Of a stretch of DNA of 26,724 nt, positions 8,143-17,700 are shown in pieces; the first letter of the stretch is position 1, and every line of letters starts with the position of its first letter. The stretch spans positions 1-26,724 of the forward strand of contig CAZSUZ010000020.1 of NCBI GenBank assembly GCA_964610165.1, given 5' to 3'. Origin of the DNA: MFZZ01 sp964610165 (GTDB taxonomy: Bacteria > Patescibacteriota > Microgenomatia > UBA1406 > GWC2-37-13). The notes below the pieces were generated by a model that ran no database searches, had not been told where the DNA came from, and saw nothing but the letters and a program-made list of their open reading frames with translations. A program made the translations under genes and the position numbers.

Positions 8143-8811
8143 TTACAAACTATCCGGCTCGTTTGATTCTACAAATTCTAAAACATTCACCTTACCCCAC
8201 AACTGTTCTGGTAACCAAAATGTATGAAGATGTCTAAATTCATTCCAACCTATTGTCATAACTTTTACAGCTATATGTTTTTCTGCTAGCAAACCAGCTA
8301 ATTTTGAAGGTACAAGTGAATTAGTATTTTCACCAAAAATTACAATCGTCTTTTCTGAATCTAATTTTTTGAATGCTTCTATTAATTCTTCCTTATTAAC
8401 AATTTCTGATGGATTGGCTTTATCAATTTCTACAGGAATATTTATTGATGAAGAAATATGTTCTTTTTGAAAATTTTCTTTTCTACGAATATCAACAAGT
8501 TGAATATCTTCGTTATATACAAAATAGTTAACAGGATCATAATATAATTCAGACTGAAGATTCATAAATTCTTCAATTTCGTTTGTAGAATATGTTCTAC
8601 CAGGAGTACGTACAATATTACGATTAAGAATAAAATATAAGCCAATTGAAAAAATGATTAGTCCTACTGCAACAAAAATAAAGGATCTATATTTTGAATA
8701 AAAATGTATTAGTCTTTCTTGCCAAGCAACCTTCTTAAAAAAGACTACTACTTTAATTCTTTTGATAGTATTTTTAAATAATTCTTTTATGTTATTCATA
8801 GCGTAACGCAT
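8143..8811 (-). CDS. Membrane-anchored rhodanese-like protein lacking the catalytic cysteine
   Basis: 222 residues. A basic N-terminus precedes one membrane segment (about 43-62). A rhodanese-like fold follows at about 92-195: IQLVDIRRKENFQKEHI matches the usual domain start and IGWNEF the end. The active-site loop, normally C-x(4)-[R]-S after VVY, reads VIFGENTNS (157-165), with Phe in place of Cys. The whole protein contains no cysteine, so it cannot act as a sulfurtransferase. Catalytically dead rhodanese domains are known as binding or regulatory modules. It overlaps the permease gene by 20 bases (7-8 bases if the second ATG at 8799 is used), which implies co-translation and a role with the ABC system. 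It is the last gene of the proposed operon. Which side of the membrane the domain faces is not certain; the basic N-terminus suggests outside. Confidence 0.8.
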   Translation of the reverse strand: MRYAMNNIKELFKNTIKRIKVVVFFKKVAWQERLIHFYSKYRSFIFVAVGLIIFSIGLYFILNRNIVRTPGRTYSTNEIEEFMNLQSELYYDPVNYFVYNEDIQLVDIRRKENFQKEHISSSINIPVEIDKANPSEIVNKEELIEAFKKLDSEKTIVIFGENTNSLVPSKLAGLLAEKHIAVKVMTIGWNEFRHLHTFWLPEQLWGKVNVLEFVESNEPDSL

Positions 8812-10903
8812 TAAGTGCTGATATTTTCTTTGCTCTCATCGATGGATATAATCCAGTAATAAGTCCGACAATAAATGAACTAATTACAATAAATAGTATC
8901 AAACTCCAAGGAACAAATGTTAGCTCCAAATATCCAACTCCTTGAGCAATGGCAATAATAGAAACAGCATACGAAGATAATTTACCTGCTACAATACCCA
9001 TTGTTAACCCTCCAATACCACCTGCAAAACCCATAATCATAGCTTCTGCTAAAAATAATTCTTGAATTTCACCCGAAACCATACCCATTGTTTTCATTCC
9101 ACCGATTTCTCGAGTTCGCTCTAAAAGTGAAACCGTAAGCGTATTAAACATACCAAGTGAAGCAACTCCTAATGCAATAAAACCAATAAAACCCAATACA
9201 CTACGTAAACCAGCAAAAAAGGTTTCAATTTGTTCAATTGTGTCTGCTGTACTTGCAGTTTTATATCCAAGTGATTCAATGGATTTTCTTACTTCTGCCA
9301 AATACTCTTGTTCTTTTAATACAACTTTTGCCTGAGAAAAATTTTCAACGCCTAGGTTTGTAATATCTTGAATAGGGATATAAATAAATTGATTTTCTTC
9401 ATCATCTACGACTCCTACAATTTTATATGTAACTTCTTCAGTAAGAATTCTTCCTTTAATACTTGGCATTAAACTTTTAATAACGATAAATGAAATATTA
9501 AATCCTTCTTTTGTAGCTTCAACACGAGAAATATTTAGTAAATTCAGAAGTGATGTTGAAACAATAGCTTCACCAGAAACACCTGATTTAAATTTAAGAA
9601 CATTATCTTCTTTTTCTGGCTGTAATTCTTGTTCAAATGAAATAACCTCAAGTCCAGCTTCATTAGTAGATACATTTGCTTCTTCGTATTCAGAAACTGC
9701 AGAAACTTCTTCTAACTCTGCACTTGCAGAAGCTGTTAATGTAGCACTTTCAGTTGCTTCACCTAACACATCACCTTTTAAACGAATTTCCTGTGTAATT
9801 TGTGCAGATTTTCGTTGGATACAGCCAAATTTCCATTCTTGATAGCCATTTTGATCTAAAACTTTGGCTAATTCATTATTTTCTTTAGTTTTAAAAATTG
9901 GAAATTCACCTTTAATCCATTTTCCTAAATATATTTTTTTTACTGGATCATAAGCAGCTCTACCAAAATTACTAAAAGGTGCATATTCATTTCCCCAATA
10001 TTCCATACCAACATAATCACTTTCTGTTCTTGTTGTAAAACCAAGTAATTCACTATCAATACTACAATCTTTCCATACTGGTACTTGTTGTTCTGGTAGT
10101 GGTGAAAATTCTATATTGTAGGAAGTTATAGCTTTTGCATAAGTACCAACATCTAAGACATCAGATTCACCAGCAACTTGCCCCTGAGATAAAATATCGT
10201 CAGAATTGTAACTTTTTGAAAAATTTTTACCATTAATAATTTCTTGACTCGAAGCTACAAAATAATCTTTAGAAACACCATATACTAAAATATCTGTCTT
10301 TGCATTTTTATAATTTAGCCTACCAACTACTGAAATAAATGGAATTACTTTTTCAACTTGTTCAATTTTTCCCATTCGCTTGATTGCATCTTTACTTAAA
10401 CTAGCGGTACTACTTTCTCCGGCTGATACATCTATCATTTGTAATTCTTCTAATGAAGCCACCTGACTAATAACAAGTTTTTCAATTCCATAGCCCAATG
10501 ATAATAAAAATACAATTATAGCTACACCAATAGACATACCAAAAATTGTTATTAATGAACGACTTTTCCTAATAAGTAAATTTTGAAAAGCTACGTATAC
10601 AAGATATTTTCTTTTTACGGTAAATGGCCTGAGACTTTCTAAAAAATCAAATAATCGGTTATATGTTGGCTTACATAACCTGTTCCAAAGAGGATCACAT
10701 TTAGCAACCAGCATGGAAACAACAGGAATTTTTCTTAAAACTCTAATACATAATGTAATAATGAAAAAAATTAAAATTAGAAAGAAACTACTAAAAATAA
10801 CTACTGTATGAGCACCTTTTTTTACATAAGTTGGGAAATGTAAGATTACATCTTTAAGTAAGTGTAGAGCTAAACCAGTGTATTTAAATATATTTTGTTT
10901 CAT
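8792..10903 (-). CDS. MacB/FtsX-type ABC transporter permease with extra N-terminal membrane segment
   Basis: 703 residues. The C-terminal FtsX domain is clear: hydrophobic segments at about 568-590, 613-640 and 665-685, with ERTREIGGMKTMG between the first two and the family ending SMRAKKISALNALRYE. The first core helix is at 117-139, preceded by NLLIRKSRSLITIFG. Between lies a large extracytoplasmic MacB-type domain (about 140-560) with two cysteines (C280, C361) and an Ala/Glu/Ser-rich acidic insert at 381-434. Unusually, another hydrophobic segment (32-53) precedes the core, so about five rather than four segments are predicted. MacB-like proteins transmit cytoplasmic ATP hydrolysis to the cell exterior (export, lipoprotein release or wall-enzyme control). 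The gene starts 2 nt after the ATPase gene and overlaps the rhodanese-like gene. No membrane-fusion or outer-membrane partner is nearby. Confidence 0.93.
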   Translation of the reverse strand: MKQNIFKYTGLALHLLKDVILHFPTYVKKGAHTVVIFSSFFLILIFFIITLCIRVLRKIPVVSMLVAKCDPLWNRLCKPTYNRLFDFLESLRPFTVKRKYLVYVAFQNLLIRKSRSLITIFGMSIGVAIIVFLLSLGYGIEKLVISQVASLEELQMIDVSAGESSTASLSKDAIKRMGKIEQVEKVIPFISVVGRLNYKNAKTDILVYGVSKDYFVASSQEIINGKNFSKSYNSDDILSQGQVAGESDVLDVGTYAKAITSYNIEFSPLPEQQVPVWKDCSIDSELLGFTTRTESDYVGMEYWGNEYAPFSNFGRAAYDPVKKIYLGKWIKGEFPIFKTKENNELAKVLDQNGYQEWKFGCIQRKSAQITQEIRLKGDVLGEATESATLTASASAELEEVSAVSEYEEANVSTNEAGLEVISFEQELQPEKEDNVLKFKSGVSGEAIVSTSLLNLLNISRVEATKEGFNISFIVIKSLMPSIKGRILTEEVTYKIVGVVDDEENQFIYIPIQDITNLGVENFSQAKVVLKEQEYLAEVRKSIESLGYKTASTADTIEQIETFFAGLRSVLGFIGFIALGVASLGMFNTLTVSLLERTREIGGMKTMGMVSGEIQELFLAEAMIMGFAGGIGGLTMGIVAGKLSSYAVSIIAIAQGVGYLELTFVPWSLILFIVISSFIVGLITGLYPSMRAKKISALNALRYE

Positions 10904-10905
10904 TT

Positions 10906-11712
10906 TTATTTCTGCATTTTTTTAAGAAAATCTGTATCGCGAACATTTGCATCTGTACCATCAGAATTAGTTCCACGCTTTCCTTTTATTTTTCCTAATG
11001 TATTCTTTTCAGTTTGAAACACTTCCTCTACAATTTGTCCATCAAGCATATGAATAAGGTGTGTTCCAAACTTTAAATACTCTAAATCGTGAGTCACCAT
11101 AATAATGGTACGACCTTCTTCTTGATTAAGCTTTCTAAATGTATCAATAAGCTCTTGTCCTGAAACTGTATCTAAATTACCTGTAGGTTCATCAGCCACG
11201 ATTAGAATTGGATCTAGTGTCATAGATCTTGCTAAACTAATTTTTTGCTGCTGTCCAGATGATAATTCCATTGGTCTGTACTCACTCCATTTTTCCATAC
11301 CAACAAGTGTTAGCATTTCTTGAACTTTTGAATACATTTTTTCTTCATCATAATTAGTAAGATGTAAAGTAAATGCAACATTATCTTTCACAGAAAGTGA
11401 GGCAATCCATAGTGGTTGCTGATAAATAATACCGTAATGATAACGACGATACATTGCACGATCATCTTCAGTCATTGCATAATAATCTTTATCTTCAACG
11501 TACACCTTTCCTTCTGTAGGTGCTTCTAAACCCAATAATGTATGAAGCATCGTAGATTTCCCACATCCAGAAGGGCCAAAAATAATAACAAATTCTCCTT
11601 GAGTAATAGTTACACTTACATTCTTAAGCACTTTAACATCTCCATCTTTAATGGTAAACGACTTTGAAATATTCTCAGCTCTTATATATTTTTTCTTTGT
11701 GACATTTGACAT
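10906..11712 (-). CDS. ABC transporter ATP-binding protein, MacB/LolD-like
   Basis: Cytoplasmic ATPase that powers the adjacent permease. Walker A is GPSGCGKST (46-54), the Q-loop YQQP (97-100), Walker B ILIVADE (169-175, catalytic E175), followed by PTGNLD as in the LolD/MacB/FtsE group, and the switch His is in MVTHD (H208). The ABC signature reads LSSGQ (150-154) instead of LSGGQ; a single Gly-to-Ser change at this position is tolerated in some transporters. A charged tail of about 35 residues follows the nucleotide-binding fold. The 268 residues are slightly longer than the usual 220-240. It begins 13 nt after the stop of the giant kelch/FN3 gene and ends 2 nt before the permease, so the genes look co-transcribed. 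No Shine-Dalgarno precedes the ATG. Confidence 0.95.
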   Translation of the reverse strand: MSNVTKKKYIRAENISKSFTIKDGDVKVLKNVSVTITQGEFVIIFGPSGCGKSTMLHTLLGLEAPTEGKVYVEDKDYYAMTEDDRAMYRRYHYGIIYQQPLWIASLSVKDNVAFTLHLTNYDEEKMYSKVQEMLTLVGMEKWSEYRPMELSSGQQQKISLARSMTLDPILIVADEPTGNLDTVSGQELIDTFRKLNQEEGRTIIMVTHDLEYLKFGTHLIHMLDGQIVEEVFQTEKNTLGKIKGKRGTNSDGTDANVRDTDFLKKMQK

Positions 11713-11725
11713 AGATTAATAATAC

Positions 11726-14700
11726 TTATTTTAATTTGGCATTTTTAAGGAAACCAAACGTTTTTGATAATTTGTTAACAACTAAATTAAGAGCATCGCT
11801 TGTAGCATTCGGTGTAATTACAACAATATCTTGAGATAGTCCTTTATTACCATTTTTATCTTTTGAAATAATTCTAAAATGATAAATTTTTGAAGGTGTA
11901 AGTCCAGGAATTGTGAGCGAATGATTAAATGTTAAACTACCATCTTCTTGAGAACTAGAGGTATATTGTCCATTTGTTCCTTCACCATATTCAATCTGGG
12001 ATGAAGCAGCTTCATCGGTATCCCAAGAAATAATTATTTGAGCACGGGCATTCTCTCCAACACCTACTATCGTTGTTTCCACATTTGCATTAATAATTTC
12101 TGGTGGTCTTAAATCTGCTGCAGTTTTAATTTGACGAGATGTAGATTTTGCTTCATTTCCTGCTGCATCTTTACCTTTTACAATAATTGTATATTCAGTT
12201 TCATCGATCATATCCTTTAGAATAATTTCATGTCTTGTTTTTGGTGTTAGATTTATTGCATCTTTTGTTAATTGTGGATTTGCAGTTGGATAATACGTAA
12301 CAACTGAAGATAATCTTGTATTTGATGTCCAAATTAATCGTAATGTTGCAGATGGCATACCTTCTACTTGTTGCATTCTGACATTTTCAATTTTTGGAAC
12401 AGGCAATGTTTTAAAGATATAATCATCACCATTATAAGTATTCCCTTCATTATCTTCTGCAACAATTCTTAAATGATATTCAGTTCCTTCTGTAAGATTT
12501 TTAAGTTGAATTGTATAACTTGATTCATTTTTTGAAGTAGAAACAGATTCAACTGCCCCATAAGATGTTGATGTTCCATATTGAATAGTTGCTTTTACTG
12601 CATTTTTAATAGTGAAGTTTACATACGCATCATACAAACTCACATTTGAGAATGTTACTGTTGCTACAGATGGTGCTGATTCAGTTGTAAAAGTATATTC
12701 ATCAGATTGACCTGTATTACCATCTTCATCGGTCCAAAGTACTTTGTAATAGTAAGTAACCCCTGGATCTAAGCTTACTAAATCAATTTCATGATCTGAT
12801 GTAAGGTCTGAAGAACCAACTTCGGCACCATAATTACCTGAACTTTTACCATATTTTACAAATGAACTAGCTTCACGGCCAGTCGCCCAAGAAATTACTG
12901 CTGTTCTGGTTTTTACGGCTGCGTCTGGTTCTCCAATAAGTGTTGGAGCAACTCTCCATCGTCCATCAGGTAACAAAGCAACAGTATCTGAAGGTGCTGA
13001 ACAATCATTTGTTGAAGTACAACTTTTTACACAATAGGAATATGTTTCCTTTTCTAAATCAGTATCCACAAAAGATTTAACCGTTGTAGAAGATATATAT
13101 GTAAAATCATCAAAATTAGCAGTACATGAAGCACCAGCTACACTAGATCTATATACTTTATATGTTGATAAACCCGATCCAAGATCACTTGGTGGCTCCC
13201 ATGAAATTGCAATTTTCCAACTTTCTGTTTCTTTAACGGATACGTCAGAAATTTCTGTATTTAAAGGAATTCCTGGTGATGAGGTATTTGCAGTAAATTC
13301 TATTGTTGCATAATTATTGTAATCAATATTTCCAGCTTCATCTTTTGCAACAACATAAAAATTATTGGTTCCTTTCTGAGTGGCATACGCACCTGCTGAT
13401 AAATAAGTGTTCTGTAAGCCTACACTGTTCACATTATTTGCTGTTGGTAACGCATTTACAGAATAATAATATCTAAGCCCTGCTTGTGAACCATAATAAA
13501 TATCTGGTGGTTGCCATGAAAATGCATATTGATTTACAGTATTTGATGAAGGGTCAACTTCTAATTCTGTAGGAGCACTTGGTGCAACTGAACTGTAATA
13601 ATAAGATGCAGTTACATAATCACTTGAATAATTTCCAGCAGCATCCTTGGAACGAACATAAAATGTATTAGCGCCTGTTGTATATCCTTGTATTCCAGTG
13701 ATAGAAGTACTTGCTGTACACACTTCTACAAAACCTGATTCACCCGTTTTATAACAATAAGAAGCAATTCCTGATTCAGAATCAGTTGCACCAGACCAAG
13801 AGAAACTGAAACTATTGGTAGATGTGTATCCTGGAGGATCTGCTACGACTGTTGACGGATTACTTGGTCTTGTTGTATCTAATTTATAAATATATGGTTG
13901 CCAAACTGAAGGTGCTGTATTTCCTGCAGCATCGATACTTTGAATTCTTAAATAATACGTATCTCCAGATGTAAGACCAACGCCAGTATAGTATGTATTA
14001 GTAATAAGGGAACCTAGTGTATAGGGATTCGCTGTTGAATTTGTTCCAAAATATAAATAATAACCTTGTATACCAGATCCGGTACTACTATCTGTCGCAC
14101 CTCCAGTTGCATCTTCTGCTGGCCAACTAAAATATGGTCCGGTGGAACTGTACCAATTATTTGTTGTAATACCAACTAGTTGTGACGAATTTGTATATGC
14201 CTGTAATGTTGTTGGATTTGAAGGAGAAGCTGCATCTGCATAATATTGAATTGAATATGAATTTATTATGCCTGAATAAATACCATCAGATGAAGTTAAT
14301 GTAAATTTAACCTGTAAATATCTGTTTGGGGATGAATTAACTTTATAGTTATGTACAGAACCATATGATTTTAACTCGGTAGTATCTGACCATGAAGAAA
14401 AAGTTTCATTATCGGAAGAAGATCTTGTTGAAACTCCCAAAACATTATTATCTGCTGACGTGTAATTTACTGTGATATTGGCAAATTTATATGTTGCAGT
14501 TAAGTCATGGACAGCTGAAATGTAACTTCCAGATTCTTCAAATGCAGAACTAGTTGTACCTATTACATAACTATATAATCCATTTGCGTATGTATTTGTA
14601 CCTGGCCCAGCAATTACATACATACGATCATTTCCATTACTTGCTCCTGCTCCACCTGTTGTTATATTGGCTGGTGCATTATCAATTGCGCTCCAAGAAT

Positions 14701-17700
14701 TTCCAGAAATCGAATATTGATAACATCCAGGCAAATTAGCTCCTCTACATGCAATTAATATATCACTACCAGCATTTACTAAGAATCCATCGGTTGAAAT
14801 AGTACCACCACTAGGTAAATCAGCTACTGCAGGATCACTCCAAGAATTTCCAGAAACATCATATCTATAAAAAGTTAATGTATTGGATCCTCTTAACGCA
14901 TAAAGATATCCATCCTTATAAATAAGATCTCCTCCGGTACCAATTGTTGCTGGCGCACTTGCCATTGCAGACCATTTTGCTCCAGAAGATCCTTGTGTAT
15001 CAAATCGATACAATGCATTTGTTGTACCTCTTAACCAGTAAATATATCTACTCCCATCGTAATACATACTACTTCCATTTCCTGGTGCTAAAGGTGGCGT
15101 ATCATTCGACTCTTCTGACCATGTATCTGTTCCAATATCGTACACATACAGTCGTTGTACATACTGACTTGGAATTGTATAAATTTTATTCTGTGTAGAA
15201 TCATAGACCATTGCAGAGCCTATATAGTACCCTTCTGGAGCTGCAGCCATACGAGTCGCTTCACCTGTAGTGGCATTATATCGTACAAATAAATTATCAT
15301 AATTACCTCGAACCATATAGTAATAATTGCTATTACCTTTTACTATTTCTGCACCATAACCAAATGGCAAATAATCTGTACCTCTAAAATCTACACCAAA
15401 GAGTCCCATATTGGGTACTTGCCATGAAGCTTTTTCAATATTATATTTCCAAAATGTTGTGGTATTCCCACCTCTTAAAATGTAAAGAGTTCCGTTTATA
15501 TTTTTCATTGCCGAACCAGATAAAACATTTGTTGGTGCATCAGCAATTTTTGACCATGTTTGTGTAGCTAAATCATATTTATATAGGAATGGATTTGTCC
15601 ACCCTGAAGTTAAATATACAGCTTGGGTTTCACTATCATAAGAAATTTGTGAACCATCATAAGCAATAATAGGAACTTTTGGCAAAACAGTCCATGTATT
15701 TGTTGTTATGTTATATGATGCAAAACCAGTTCTTGTATTTCCTTGTATTGCATATATTGTGTTATTTCCATCATATGATAAATCTCCTCCAATATATACA
15801 TTATTATCTACTTGCCCTGTAGGTGAACCGAAATCTACATTTGTAAGTGTTTCCCATGTATCTGTTGTTGTATCATAACGTAGGAATGTATCATCTGTAT
15901 TACCTCTAATTGCATATATATAACGTGAACCATCATATATCAAAGCTGAACCATAATAGAATGTTACAGGTGAATCTGCTGCATCACCATCTGACCAAGT
16001 ATTATTGGCTATATCATATCTCCAAAATGTGTTTGTTAAATTACCACGAATAGCATATAAATAACCTGATGGTCCTTCTATTACCTCTCCCCCATAAAAT
16101 ACTGCTGCAGGAGTGACAGCTTTAGCAGTCCAAACATCTGTAGCTATATCATATTCATAAAATGTAGTTGTGTTATTCCCTCGTAACGCATACGCTTTAT
16201 TAGATGTCGATACATAAGCGATACTTGCACCATAACCAGCGGCTGTCGGAATTGTTGTTAATCTTTGCTGCTGCCAAAAACCTGTTTTTCCTTCTAACTT
16301 AATTTGATTACTAGTCGTTGACACATTATCAGAAGTACCTAAAACAAATTCTTCTGTTGTATCATATTCTGTTTCATCAGCAGGTGTAACACCAGCATAT
16401 ACGTATGTAAATGCACTTAGAGCTGAAGATACATTACTTTGAGCATCTTTAGTTTTAATTCTCAAATAATACGTGTTCGTTGTCATTGCTGTAGTAACCG
16501 TATAATAGGATGCCGATTGAAAGTTTCCGTCCGTTTCTGGATCTGCACTACTATTGGTTCCAAAATATACATAATATCCACTTATTGTTGAACCCACATC
16601 ACTTGCGCCCGACCATGAAAAATAAGGATTAGTATATTTGTACGATTGACCCGTTGTTAATGTTGCACCACTTACAGATTGAGATGACGCATTAACTGTA
16701 GTTGGATTCGATGGAGGGGTTGTATCACCGCTATAATTAACTGAAACTGAATATAAAACGGGTGTTTGAGATTGATCACTACTAGATGCTAATGTCGCTT
16801 TAATTTGTATATATCGTTGTGCAGTTGAAGGGATTGTTCCACTTGTTACTGATTCCCAGTTAGTCCAAGTAGCTTTATTTGCACTTGATCTTGTCTGAAA
16901 CGTAATATCACTATCAGATGGTTCGGTTGATGAATAGCTTAAACTTGTCCAAGCTGAAACATACGTTAAATCTAAAACATTACTTGTCCACGTTCCTGAT
17001 GCAGGATAATTAGTTGCTTCAGGATCAAATGTTAAAAATCTAGATATTGACGTACCATTAATTGAGTATAGTAATCCAGCAGAAGTATCTGCTGCAATTG
17101 AACCTCCATTATATGGTCCAATATCATTTGCATAATAACCAGTCATGTTAGGAAGCTGTCTCCATGTATTAGATGAGATTATATATTCCCAAAAATCTGT
17201 TTTATAATGCCCTGATTGTGCATAAATTCTGCCATTATAAAAAACTATATCAGTACCATAATACGGAGCAAATGGTACAGTTCCAACTAATGACCATGTA
17301 TCTGTTCCAATTGTATATTTATACATTTTCGCAATACCATTCCCAGTAATAGCATAAATATCTGTTCCATCTGAAACTAACCGAGATCCATATCCCACTA
17401 GTGCTCCTGTTGGTAAGTCTGCAACAGCAGCATCACTCCAAGAGTTACCACTAATGCTATAACGCCAAAATGTTGTAGTAAGACCTCCTCTTGTAGCATA
17501 AATATAATCACCACTTCCTGTATAAGCTAAACTAGCACCATAATTAACACCAGCAGGTGCCGTTGTTGAAGATATCCATCCTCCTCCAGTTGTATCGTAA
17601 CGGTAAAATGTATTTGTATTACTTCCTCGTAAAAAATACAGGTATGTATCAGCTCTGATTCCCTTAGTATCATCTCCAAAAGTAGCTGGAGCTGTATTAG

